NCBI GenBank assembly: GCA_903813345.2
Contig: CAIIXF020000002.1
Span: forward strand, 23,698,455 to 23,762,454
Origin: Owenia fusiformis
Taxonomy: Eukaryota > Annelida > Polychaeta > Sabellida > Oweniidae
DNA: 64,000 nucleotides
Reading direction: 5' to 3'
Of the stretch, positions 11,241 to 22,330 are shown piece after piece. Both the position numbers and the translations under genes were made by a program. The notes under the pieces are model-generated. The model was not told the DNA's origin, made no database searches, and saw only the letters and a program-made list of their open reading frames with translations. Position 1 is the first letter of the stretch. Every line of letters begins with the position of its first letter.

Positions 11241-12690
11241 ACCTTGCTCCTTTCTGTCGTATTAATAAAACATAACATATCACGGTGGGATACGAACCAC
11301 TCGCCTGGGATTTGGTTATTCACTAACACCATAGGCGTTCACCTATTCTGGATACAACTGACGAGTTGTATCTAAGTGGAGTCAAAAGCGAAGATCATTC
11401 TAAATTGACGCTCGGTATAAATATATGATACTTTTATCATCTCACACAGGTGAACGTTAGCCTCATGGCTAGCGTGTTTAGCTTCCACTCTCTAGGTTAG
11501 TCGATCGAAACCCGTTCATGGCGAACTTTTTGATTTGCTTGCTGTCAACTTATAATAAGTAGGGCAAAATCCAGAAAAAGTAGATCAAAAATACTCCAAT
11601 GGAGTATAAAATTGTCACCAGGATTCCGAAATGAGACGAATGTTAACTCGTTAAATCTCGGTAGATAAAGTAGGTCAGAAAATCCGGATTAATCCGAACT
11701 GATTCGAGAATCTTCGTCATAAGAAGTAGATCAAAAATCCAGAGAAGTAGATCAAAAATACTCCAATGGAGTATAAAATTGTCACCAGGATTCCGAAATG
11801 AGCCGAATGTAAACTCGTTAAATCTCGGTAGATGAAGTAGGTCAGAAAATCCGGATTAATCCGAACAAGGTTCGGGAATCTTCGTAATAAGAAGTAGATT
11901 AAAAATACTCCCAATGGAGTATAAAATTGTCCCCAATATTCCGAAATACGACGAATCGAATCGGCAAACTTCGGTAAAATAATGAAGTGCATAAAAACCG
12001 AAATGATCCGATGAACGTTCGGATAAAATCGTGAACAGGTGTCAGGGGTTTCCCCTCATCTTTCCCCACATTGTTCTAAAAGCCTTATATGGATTTATCA
12101 CGTAACATTCAAAATGACGTTCCTATATGGTTCTATGGGTTCGAACACGTGACCAAATATACCAAATAAAAATTTTACCTTGACCACTGGATGGGATTTC
12201 ATAGAAAATATCCAAGAAAACCTATCCTCGTGATCCTTAAATCACTTAAATTCGATCATTTTATTTTCACCCCTTGATGGAATTTTATGAAAGAAGTCAT
12301 GAAAACACATCATCATGTAAGGGTTTTCACCTAAATTAGCTCGTTTTATCTTGAGCCTTCAATTGAATTTCTTGAAGAAATATTTTATGAAAAAATATCA
12401 TCATGTTATGATTTGTATTTAAATAAGACCGTTTCATCTAAATACTTGGATAATATTTCATAAAAAATGCACTTTAAAATTTTTCAGAATTTGCCTTAAT
12501 TTATCAATGTGATGAAAGTATAAGATTAACTCTCAAATAGCGTTCTATTTTAACCTTTTTATTGAAATCAATACAGGACTCGCTCTCTAAATATCCAATA
12601 AAAATTCAACCCTTGGATGTGATTTCGTTGGAAAAAAAATATGTCAAGTCCAGAATCAAATGATTTGTCCAGAACCTCTTAAGATCCTGT
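11241..12690 (-). repeat. Right arm of the 9.36-kb element
   Basis: Reverse-complement copy of 3333-4767, carrying the same tandem repeat, hairpin region and tRNA-like module. The arm is 15 bases longer than the left one because of short indels. Homology stops at GCAAGGT on both inner sides. The 91-codon frame at 11717-11992 is the mirror of the 4031 frame. Confidence 0.92.
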
Positions 12691-12696
12691 TACTTA

Positions 12697-13838
12697 AACT
12701 TTGTGTTTTGTTCTGTATCGTTTTGTGACACTTGTTGATAAGGTTGATCCGTACTATTATATATGTTATAAATTGTACATGTAACCTAATGATTTCCATA
12801 CAAAAATAAGTTTTCGTTCAGCGCAATCCCTCATCATTCATAATATTTAATCCCGGGGATTTTATACCGATTCCTTATTTTATTTCATACATTTGAATAT
12901 TGTTTTCTTTTTAAAATTTAAAAATGCATTATCATCATCAACTTCTGCCACATAATTATACAACAATTAATTTTCCTCCAGATGGCTTCACTCTAAACCT
13001 CCGAACCCCCTCCCTGACAAGGGGTCTAATTTGTCATAGGAAAGTCAGGATTGTCTCAATTTAAAACTGACAAAGAACAAAGATATCACGATACGCTTTA
13101 CCTCATTTTAATTTTAACTACACCGAAATTGCTACTGATTTTTGGTAAGACTAAAAACAAACTTCAAATTAATACACGCTTATTTTACTCAAAATGGAAA
13201 ATAAATAATTTACCGATTTATATTTGAAATATACCCAAATTTTTTATTCCACTTTTTCTATTGACTTACATTTTTAAAATTCATTTAAAGTTCATCTAAA
13301 ATCATATACTTCAACATCATAAAATTTTAAATGAGATCTCAGACATTAAGTTTGATTAAGCTTTCTCAAGTGAAATGCATGATTTTATTTGTTTACATTA
13401 GCGCTTAATTGAAAAATAAAATAGGATTAACTCCAAGCAAATTAAGGCACATCAAAGAATATATAGCCTCGCGTATAAGAGGCGTATAGTTTGTTTTTGG
13501 ATTACGTAATGCATACTATACTCATCTTTTCTATGTACTTATATCCTACTATTCCTGGCTCTTAAGAATAATCGGAGAATAGTTCAAACGATATTTAGTA
13601 TCGTAGAGTATATACCACCAATACTAAATGTTCCGCTTCTGAGGCAAGAATAGTTTGTTTCCCATACCGAATACAATATAGTGAGGACATACTTAACTAT
13701 ATTCACAAATAGTTTGCCACTTATACGCTACTATATTTGGCTTTTTGCACAGTGTAAGGCATGCTACAATAAATAAATCTAGCATCAGTATATCATGTCA
13801 CATAAACAGAATGTTGGTTAATCTAGAATATATGCAAA
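12697..13838. other. AT-rich spacer, no gene recognised
   Basis: This is presumably intron 3 of the galactosyltransferase. It was searched on the minus strand for the expected WGWGGEDDD-coding exon, which was not found. No clear repeat structure was seen. Confidence 0.4.
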
Positions 13839-14098
13839 GAGGATTGGCTCCCAGAGTGCAACATCGATATTTTTGCCATATATGGGCATGTCTTGATTAC
13901 AAAATTTGAATTCAAATAGCTGCCTTTTTGGTCTTATTTCCAAACGAAAAATTCCACAAGAAATGATCAAGATATTGGTTCGAATCTTTTAGACTGTTTA
14001 TTTTGATTTTATAGTCGGTTATTATTTCAGGAAGTAACAACATTTTGACGTTTTCATTGTTGAAAAATATTGAGTTGGGATCCTGGGAGCCAATCCTC
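13839..14098. mobile_element. 260-bp MITE beside galactosyltransferase exon 3
   Basis: Inverted ends: GAGGATTGGCTCCCAGAG at the left, and CTGGGAGCCAATCCTC at the right. It ends about 50 bases from the exon 3 splice donor. Confidence 0.75.
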
Positions 14099-14146
14099 CT
14101 TGATTATATGATGGTAAAATTTACAATCTTAAGAGAGTAGACCAAC

Positions 14147-14346
14147 CGATATTCCATTGTATCAATTCCAACAGAGAGGTGAGTTGGATGTTGCGAGCAC
14201 TCATAAGTCAGCCGATCATTCTCTAAGAGTAGGTCAATGTCATGCAGTATCAAACATAGAGGAACTTGATCCTCATCGGTCATGGAGAGAGCTGTTTTGT
14301 AGCCGGCATTGAACATAACTCCCTTGTTGAATCTGCGAGTGAAATC
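14147..14346 (-). CDS. Beta-1,4-galactosyltransferase-like, exon 3
   Basis: The 200-bp exon follows acceptor TTTTGGCAG and runs to a GTTGGT donor, leaving phase 2. It encodes FNKGVMFNAGYKTAL, then HDIDLLLENDR and CSQHPTHLSVGID. In B4GALT enzymes this is the FNRAKLLNVGF segment, then HDVDLIPENDR with the metal/UDP-binding DxD (here DID), then the YRCxxxPRHxSV region. The enzymes transfer galactose from UDP-Gal in the Golgi lumen. The frame joins exon 2 exactly. An alternative is a read-through end with a stop at about 14104, which would give a truncated protein. The next exon, with the GWGGEDDD motif, is not visible down to base 1. Confidence 0.88.
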
Positions 14347-14745
14347 CTGCCAAAAGATCAGTGTTGAATAAATGAATGAAAATTGGCTTGATGAATCAAT
14401 TTTAATAGCCAATCCAGACCCTGTTATAATCCAATGTAATATTGCATTGTTTTGTGCAGTGGTTTCACTAATTTAGGAATAAGACCATTTTCGTGATAGA
14501 GCAAAATAAAATTCAATACATGTATACTTTATTTACATGTGTACGATAGCATTGATATTTATATCATGAAATCATATATCTCTTACGTGACATATTCAGT
14601 TTTAATTTCAATGAAATTTCCATTCAGTCTCACAAATATTTTTGAAAAACATTTAGCAAATCGTTTTCTAGAGAACAAAGTGAACCGATGTAATGATCTC
14701 TCGCCTTGACTAGAGAGTCAAGTAATATTATCTGTGTATGAGTTG

Positions 14746-15320
14746 CTGGAATTACACCATGCGTTTTAGAAAGGCGCCTAACAGACCTAAGGTTTTAACC
14801 CGGTTTTAAAAATAGGTGTAATCACGATTGCAGATTTACAAAAACGCTTTACCAAAACTCCTAGAACCCTAGTCACTAAAAAACGCCTTAAATCCTTAGG
14901 CGCTTTTGGAGTATAGTGCAATGTTATGCCGATCGGTTTTTGTAAAACGCCTTACCGTTTTTTTTTATCATTTGCCCTAAACCAAATAAGACATATTTCC
15001 CAATGCTACACATTTAGGCCACCGCAAAAATAGAGGAAATGATGAATGGGACCCAAAAAAGCAATAGGCAATCAATTATATCGCAAAACTTCAAAGTTAG
15101 TTCACACCACTGGCAAAAGTCTCGGTTACGTTTTCTCTGAGATGCTAAAAGAATACATTTATTGTTACAGTAAATGTACACAACTGCTGGATATTCTCCA
15201 TATCTACATTGCTAAAAGTGCACGAAAGGCGCTTTAGAAATGTTAGTGTAATCAGGATGCCGATTTTGTAAAGCGCTTTCCACTAACGCGCTTTTAGCGT
15301 TTTTTCTGGTGTAATTCCAG
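14746..15320. mobile_element. 575-bp MITE in intron 2
   Basis: Terminal CTGGAATTACACCATGCG at the left pairs with TCTGGTGTAATTCCAG at the right. Subterminal repeats on the theme TTTTGTAAAACGCCTTA / AAAGCGCTTT occur near both ends. No transposase is seen; the 15046-15237 frame inside is probably chance. Confidence 0.8.
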
Positions 15321-15390
15321 TAAGTGACATGAATGGGTAATAAAAAGAGTTCAAATGAGGAAACGATATGATATATGATAATATATTTAC

Positions 15391-15647
15391 CTGCTGTTCA
15401 ACAACAAGGATGGTGTAATCTAACAGCTGTCTTTGAAGAATTGGAACATAATGATCAAGAAATATTTTAAGATGGTCATCTCTGTCTCTAAATGGAATGA
15501 CTATAACAGTTCTTTGTCTTGGTCGACAAGTGAGTGGAAACCAGCGCCCTCTACCATCAGTTGTATATGTTGATTGCACCACAGGGGATGGGCCCATGTG
15601 GAGACTTTTGTATGTGGTATAGTTCTTTGAAAAGTTTAGCATACCAA
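15391..15647 (-). CDS. Beta-1,4-galactosyltransferase-like, exon 2
   Basis: The 257-bp exon lies between acceptor GAATTGCAG and donor GTAAAT. It opens with the two bases completing a codon begun in exon 1 and ends in phase 0. It encodes a stem-region segment (MLNFSKNYTTYKSLHMG) and then CRPRQRTVIVIPFRDRDDHL and LQRQLLDYTILVVEQ, the start of the B4GALT catalytic domain (family form: IIPFRNRxxHL ... LQRQxLxYxIYVINQ). The match is clear across about 45 residues. Which B4GALT paralogue it is cannot be decided from these exons. Confidence 0.88.
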
Positions 15648-15820
15648 CTGCAATTCAGAAAAACTTGTATCATAAATAAAGCATGATCAAAGAAATATTT
15701 TCCCTTTTTTCATTATGGCCACTCATTCTAAATGGCCACCATTTTTGTAATAACTCAAATCCAGTTGTCTGATATGGTTCAACTATTTTATGCTGATACT
15801 GAGAGACTTGGGAGCTAATA

Positions 15821-16985
15821 GGTATTTTGTGTAAAGTTAAAGACTAACATAAAAGTTCATAGACTAGAATCCACGGTGTCCAAGCCAAACGTTCTTACAT
15901 GCACGACGGAGCATCTCATTACTGAAACTAAACAAAGAAATGCTTCGGAGTAGGAAAAATGGTGGCTGGTAAAGATGAGTCATCTGATGATTTCCCCGAT
16001 AATTGGAATAAGAGGTATATGTTACTTATTTCGAGTATACCATTTGATGGGTGTGATATCCATGTCCTTGGCTGGCTGTTGTTCTTTGAAGCAATTAGGA
16101 AGAGCTGTACGTAGCTGTAGAGTTGTTCTATTTATCAAAATTCATAATATTTGTCATTCTACTGGTCAAACCACTTTTAGCCAGACATGTTAGTTGAGTC
16201 AAAATTAGAGCACCAGGGTATATTTTGATCAAATTCCAAAGCTTTAACACACCATACATTATCGTTATTGTGATCTGATGACCGAAAATCCAGTCTTAAA
16301 ATGATGACATTCTCATATTCAAGAAACGCTGCGATCTGGTTTACACAGTGAACTGGAATCACTGCAGTACTAGTCAGTACTAGATATGTTTAAGAATTAG
16401 CTTGACTTTACTGTATTATACCCCTTAGCATAAATGAAGAAAGGTTTATTCACATTTAAACTGTTTGTTTTTTGTCAATAGTTTTATGTTTTAGCACGCA
16501 CGCAGGCATAACATCATCTAATGAAGGCTTAAGTCGGCTTGTTGCATGTGTAGCACCACCAGGTTGGGAAGTTTCAAGTACAACACGTTTTTGAGAGATA
16601 GATTCGATTCCAAACTCCTCTCTAATAATCTGAATATGATATCAAAACAGAATGGTAAGAGCATTTCTAAAATTGTTTCCAAAATCGATGGAGCGTTTCG
16701 AGGAAAACAAGCGATTCCTCAAGAACAAGTGATTGGATGATTATGTCTTGATTTTAGCCTACTTAAAAGTGTTCTGGTGGGGCAAGACTCATACTCTTTT
16801 AATGTTCATAAAAATAAAACCATGCAGTGTAATTATTTTAAACTTTACAAAGTGAGCAACAAATGTTCAAAAAATGTCTGGACTTTTTGGACAACCCTCG
16901 TACTTAATATGTGTAGTTTACATCTAATATAAATGAAATTGTGAAAATACATGTATAGTAGTGTAATTCATTCTATAGCGTTGTA
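15821..16985. repeat. Segmental duplication, copy 1 (contiguous)
   Basis: This 1.17-kb block recurs as two separated pieces, 17003-17802 and 21448-21855. It runs from AGGTATTTTGTGTAAAGTT to ATTCATTCTATAGCGTTG. It contains a minus-strand frame (16177-16362) that is also open in copy 2, and GGACTTTTTGGACAACCCTC (about 16880), like the end of a mariner-type inverted repeat. Copy 1 defines the uninterrupted site GTTTCAAGTACAAC. Confidence 0.9.
15959..16012 (+). other. Candidate spliced first exon in copy 1
   Basis: From ATG at 15960 the frame reads MVAGKDESSDDFPDNWNKR, with context AAAATGG, followed by GTATATG as a possible donor. Copy 2 carries an indel after DDFP. Farther on, AACAGAATG-GTAAGAG (about 16650) is another donor-like junction. 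These may be remnants of a spliced gene inside the duplicated segment. There is no family match. Confidence 0.25.
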
Positions 16986-17002
16986 GTATATATAGCGTTA
17001 TA

Positions 17003-17802
17003 TAGGTATTTTGTGTAAAGTTAAATCTGAGACTAACATAAAAGTTCATAGACTAGAATCCACGGTGTCCAAGCCAAACGTTCTTACATGCACGATGGAG
17101 CATTTCATTACTGAAACTGAACAAAGAAATGCTTCGGAGTAGGAAAAATGGTGGCTGGTAAAGATGAGTCATCTGATGATTTCCCCATGATAATGAGAAT
17201 AAGAGGTATAAGTTACTTATTTCGAGTATACCATTTGATGGGTGTGATATCCATGTTGTACTTGGCTGGCTGTTGTTCTTTGAAGCAATTAGGAAGAGCT
17301 GTACGTAGCTGTGGAGCTGTTCTATTTATCAAAATTCATAAACATATTTGTCATTCTACTGGTCAAACCACTTTTAGCCAGACATGTTAGTTGAGTCAAA
17401 ATTAGAGCACCAGGGTATATTTTGATCACATTCCAAAGCTTTAACACACCATACATTACCGTAATTGTGATCTGATGACCGAAAATCCAGTCTTAAAATG
17501 ATGACATTCTCATATTCAAGAAACGCTGCGATCTGGTTAACACAGTGAACTGGAATCACTGCAGTACTAGTCAGTACTAGATATGTTTAGGAATTAGCTT
17601 GACTTTCCTTTTCAAGAAGAAAAATAAATAATCTACTGTATTATACCCCTTGGCATCAAAAGAAGAAATGTTTATTCACATTTAAACTGTTTGTTTTTTG
17701 TCAATAGTTTTATGTTTTAGCACGCACGCAGGCATAACATCATCTAATGAAGGCTTAAGTCGGCTTATTGCACGTGTAGCACCACCAGGTTGGGAAGTTT
17801 CA
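17003..17802. repeat. Segmental duplication, copy 2, left piece
   Basis: Near-identical to 15821-16575. It stops at TTGGGAAGTTTCAA, where copy 1 continues with GTACAACACG. The continuation resumes at 21448. Confidence 0.92.
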
Positions 17803-18359
17803 ATTTGCCTAACACAGTAGGACGACACATTGAAAAAAACCATTGTTGTTTACCAAACTTTATATCAAAGTGGTGTAGCGATATATGACGTCATCGCACT
17901 ACTTGTTTCTGGTCTGTTGGCTACCATCTTTATGAGGTCCAATGAAACGGGAAACATTTAAACATTTGAAAATGAAAGTGACGGATAGAATTCTACTGAT
18001 CTCTCCTTTCCAACTATCTCATTTTAATGTTAGAAAAATGCACATAAATGGGAGTAAAATGCAATCAAACACGTGAGACTTTCACTCATTTTGTACCCTA
18101 TATTCGTGCGAAATTAACATTGATTAAACATAATTTTTTTAAATATCTGAATCGCTTAAAAGTTGGAGTAAATACGATATTCTATAAGTACCAAATATCA
18201 ATCAGTTCCGATAAAATGCCTTCATTTGTTACATTTTCTACGAAAACGGCTGGGCATAATTTCGGTAGAAATGTGTATTTTACGACGTTATATGCATGGT
18301 TGAATCCAAAAAGTAGCGTCATTCAGGAAATTATCATGTGTGCGTAAAATCATGTGGAT

Positions 18360-19970
18360 ATTTCATTTTGAATAACTGAATTATCAAATTGACATATATA
18401 TTGTCTTTGGAACATCACCTTTACACTTTTTTCAAAAGTCTATACTTAAATGTTGTGAAAAGTTATAATCGAAAAACCATCTTTCGGAGTAAAGTCCGTC
18501 TGCGCCGATTTCAATAACTTCGTACTTGATCAGAACTGGGTTCCAACAGAATTCCTACAAACTCATGAATGAAATAGTTATTGCATGGAATACTTACTTT
18601 TGTCAAAATCAAAATAGAACTCTAGTTAAAAAATATATTGTGCTAAATTATTGCCATTTCTTAGTAAAATGTCGTTCTCCGGTACGTTGCCAAAATTATT
18701 CGATGGTACCCCGTGATTAAAGAAGTATCGGACAATGTATTTAGGCCCACTGATTTTTAGGATAGATAAAATGAGCAAAAGAAGAAAAGGTCACGTGTGC
18801 GCAAAAGCGTGACAGTATTTGGATTTGAAGAATTGAATTAAAGTTTTGACATTAATATTATTTGTGAAGCATCACCTTAACATAGAATTATTTTTATAAT
18901 TTTTGCTTGATTCCTTCCACGAGAAAATGCAATTATAGACCTGGCACGCGTATCAAAGAAGTATTTGGCAATTGCGTCCAGTCTCATTGGTTTTCAAGGT
19001 AAATGAAATAAGCAAAACTGGAAAAGGTCATGTGTGCGTAAATGCGTGCCAGTATTTAATTTTGAAGAAATGAATTAATTTTTTGACATTAATATTATTT
19101 GTGAAGCATCACCTTAACATAGAATTATTTTTATAATTTTTGCTTGATTCCTTCCATGAGAAAATGCAATTATAGACCTGGCACGCGTATCAAAGAAGTA
19201 TTTGGCAATTGCGTCCAGTCTCATTGGTTTTCAAGGTAAATGAAATATGCAAAACTGGAAAAGGTCATGTGTGCGTAAATGCGTGTCAGTATTTAATTTT
19301 GAAGAAATGAATCAATTTTTTGACATTAATATTATTTGTAAAGCATCACCTCTACGCAGAATTATTTTTATAATTTTTGCTTGGTTCCTTCCATGAGAAA
19401 ATGCAATTATAGACCTGGAACACGTATCAAGGTTGTATTTAGAAATTGCGTTCGGTCTCCTTGGTTTTCAAGGTAAATTAAATGAGCAAAACTGGAAAAG
19501 GTCATGATAAATTATTTGACATTTTTGACATTTATTATATCTATGGGAAATCATCTTTACACAGAATTATTTTTTGATTCAAATTTAGTTCCTTCTATTA
19601 GAAAGGCATGGCTGAGATTGGTTCTTATGTCTGTATGTACAACTGTAATGAGATTTTATTATGTTTGAATCGCACAAAAAGAGATAATGTCACATGTGCG
19701 TAAATGCATGTAAATATCTTATTTTAAAAACTGAATTATGATTTTGACATTTTCATGAGCTTTAAACCATTGCCTTTCCACATATTTATTTATTTTAACA
19801 TGAGAACTTAAAACACGTTCATAACTGAACGGTCAATGTGAGTTGAATTAAAATGAAAAATATCAATTATCTGCGCATTTTCGTTATATTACGTCACACG
19901 GGATTTCGGGCTGAAAGTGGAAATGGCACGTGTGCGAAAACGTTTGTTATCATTTCATCTTTCAAAACAC
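18360..19970. repeat. 237-bp satellite inside the 3.6-kb insertion
   Basis: CAAAGAAGTATTTGGCAATT or its variants begin at 18954, 19191 and 19428, exactly 237 bases apart. Other landmarks are GACATTAATATTATTTGTGA and GGTCATGTGTGCGTAAATGC. Two central units are almost identical and the outer ones diverge, so about six units are recognisable. Confidence 0.88.
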
Positions 19971-21447
19971 ATTTTTATTTTTTACATATCTATGATCTAT
20001 GATATATAGCCTATGTAAAGAATTATTTTCAAATTAATTGCTAGGTTAATTCAATAAGCAATTCTGAGGTATATTTGAACTTTAATTCCATAGCAGATGT
20101 AATTCGGACAAAAGTTTTAAATTCAAGAAGAGATTAAATCATGATCAAAATAAATCTTATAATTCAAACAAGTCGACAATACTTGGTTCAGTTCTTTCAT
20201 TTTCAATCATACCACGGTCATAGATTAACATAAGTGACCGTTCGAAAACATACCATTTTTGTAGAAAATGAGAGAAAATCGCGTTATAACATGATCTAGT
20301 AATTGCCAAGTTTACGTCTTAAGTTTGATGTGGTAAACAGCATATATTCTTCATTAAGTCACACATATAAGTTAAGGGAAGCCAAGATCATTTTAAAAAT
20401 GAAACATTTGAATAGATATTTTTAACATTGAAATACTTTTAGAAAGTAAGCTTATACTAGTAGATTGGCTAGAACTAGCTGTTTGGAATTCATCAACTTT
20501 TCTCCACAGGATCATTTCGTAGTACAAATGCAGGTCATTCAAAGGAAATATAGGTTTCAACATCCCCGTCTATGAATATTGATCTTTTTCAGACAGCAAA
20601 GGTAAGTTTAAAACAGAAATACTTCTTACGAATCCAAATTACATTTTAAACTTAGAATTGTGATCTACGATCTTATGGGTTTGTCACAAATTTGATTAGA
20701 TACATTCACTCAGCAGGCCGTTAAACATGTAATTAACTTTACAAGGGTAACTATAGGTAACTTCGATTTTATTATGTTCAAGTTCAAGCTCTGTAGTCTC
20801 GAGAGTCAAACGATTATCATAGTTTATTTGGCCTGCTTTTAGAATTGGGAAAACAAAGGCAAGGTTTATGTTTTATGAACATTCCGATTTGATAGCAAAC
20901 TTTATTTTTGAGTGTATTAAATCAAATAAAGCTTATTGCGTCGGGACCTGTACGTTCGCCCAATTAAAGGCAAATGTGCCGTCAATTAAAGAAACATGCA
21001 CAGAGGTACACCGTTTTTGGAAAACATAACACTGATAATAAAAATTCATCAATTGTTATGAAATTTGCACCATCATTAAAAGGAATCTCGAATTTCAATG
21101 ATGACAAAATATCGGATAAATATGACAAGAAATAAAAATTTGTTACATTTTTTCCAGAAAAGTTGTAAAATAAAAATAAACTAAAAAAATAATATTTTCA
21201 CGACAAAAAATAAATAGTTCAACTGTATTGATTATACATGACGTTTTCAAAGAGTAGAGAGCTAGATTCAAAGCATCATTCCTGCAAGTTTCAAATGAAA
21301 ATATTAAAAAACGCGCGCATATGAGAGCCGCAACTTTCTATGTCTGCACTGACAAAAACTTGAAATCCCCGCTGTAAAGATATAGTCCCACGCGGATGTG
21401 CACGTCATAAAACTGATGGGTTAAGGCAATGTGTCTTCCTACTGACA
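19971..21447. other. Unassigned right part of the 3.6-kb insertion
   Basis: AT-rich sequence with no recognised coding region or repeat apart from the terminal inverted repeat at its right edge. Confidence 0.4.
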
Positions 21448-21860
21448 AGTACAACACGTTTTTGAGAGATAGATTCGATTTTAAACTCTTGTCTAATAAT
21501 CTGAATATGATATCAAAACAGAATGGTAAGAGCATTTCTAAAATAGTTTCCAAAATCGATGGAGCGTTTCGAGGAAAACAAGCGATTCCTCAAGAACAAG
21601 TGATTGGATGATTATGTCTTGATTTTAGCCTACTTAAAAGTGTTCTGGTGGGGCAAGACTCATACTCTTTTAATGTTCATAAAATTGAAACCATGCAGTG
21701 TAATTATTACTTTACAAAGTGAGCAACAAATGTTCAAAAAATGTCTGGACTTTTTGGACAACCCTCGTACTTAATATGTGTAGTTTACATCTAATATAAA
21801 TGAAATTGTGAAAATACATGTAGTGGTGTAATTCATTCTATAGCGTTGCAGTATGCAATA
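21448..21860. repeat. Segmental duplication, copy 2, right piece
   Basis: Near-identical to 16574-16985, starting AGTACAACACGTTTTTGAGA. It runs directly into sequence related to the 27.8-kb palindromic element. Confidence 0.92.
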
Positions 21861-22330
21861 AACCTATCCCCGACCTATATATTTTGTAATCGTCATTTTT
21901 ATACAGTGCACTGGCGGATTAGGGGGGGGGGGCTGGGGGCCCGGCCCCCCCCCCTTGGGTGGGCCAAGCAAAAAAAAATTGGGGCCAAAAAAAGGCCCCA
22001 AAAAGTCGGCCTTTTTGGTCATTACTGGGCCTTTTAAGGCCTTATTTTTTAAATTCAGGCCAAATTTTGAAGAAAATGGGCCTCAAAATTTCAAAATATG
22101 GGCCCACTTTTGCCTTTTAGGGGCCCAAAACGTTTTTTTCTCTGACCTAAAATTTGGGCCCCCCCCCCGTTGTTGGTTCCCAGATCCGCCCCTGCAGTGT
22201 GTCCAGCATCCATAAAAAATGGTTTTCAAGATACACCATCCATATAAATTATTTTGCATCTAGGAAGCCAGGCAAGTTATGTGTGATTTTATAAAAAATC
22301 GGAAATGTTCATCAGATATGAGTCCCCTCT
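21805..22330. mobile_element. Half-copy of the 27.8-kb palindromic element
   Basis: ATTCATTCTATAGCG, then GACCTATATATTTTG, CATAAAAAATGG, GGAAGCCAGGCA and CAGATATGAGTCCCCTCTAAA appear in the same order as in the left arm at 27980-28200. Only one arm is present, and a GC-rich MITE interrupts it. Confidence 0.85.
21909..22194. mobile_element. GC-rich MITE with 5-bp target duplication CAGTG
   Basis: The ends read CACTGGCGGATTAGGGG and CAGATCCGCCCCTG, with CAGTG at 21904-21908 and 22195-22199. The uninterrupted context is known from 28060-28090. The interior is full of GGGGCC/GGCCTTTTT blocks. A second complete member is at 61138-61343, and a fragment lies at 35860-36040. A 5-bp duplication with 5'-CA(C) ends fits Transib-type transposition, but no transposase is present, so the assignment is tentative. 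Confidence 0.85.

Larger units (their letters stand above)
3333..12690. mobile_element. 9.36-kb element with 1.44-kb inverted arms
   Basis: The left edge reads TACTTA then ACAGGATCTTAAGAGGTT. The right edge reads AACCTCTTAAGATCCTGT then TACTTA. The 6-bp TACTTA copies lie at 3327-3332 and 12691-12696. The arms (3333-4767 and 11241-12690) are nearly identical inverted copies enclosing 6.5 kb. A 6-bp duplication and very long inverted ends recall Maverick/Polinton elements, but those usually end 5'-AG and carry a large gene set, and neither is seen here. Fold-back or composite elements remain possible. No transposase, integrase or polymerase motif was recognised inside. Confidence 0.75.
17803..21447. 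mobile_element. 3.6-kb insertion splitting copy 2
   Basis: Comparison with the intact copy 1 marks both edges. Near the left edge is CAGTAGGACGACACATTG. The right edge is CAATGTGTCTTCCTACTGA, its complement with one change. The left end carries about ten extra bases outside the repeat. Direct flanks are only CAA. No transposase was recognised, so this is a non-autonomous element of unassigned superfamily. It contains a 237-bp satellite. Confidence 0.75.

Noticed and set aside
3333-12690. Assignment of the large element to Maverick/Polinton
   Set aside because: The 6-bp duplication fits, but the ends are not 5'-AG and no polymerase, integrase or packaging genes are recognisable.
21846-22215. 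Frames with GARPPPLGWAKQKKIGAKK-like peptides
   Set aside because: They come from the G/C-run interior of the GC-rich MITE.
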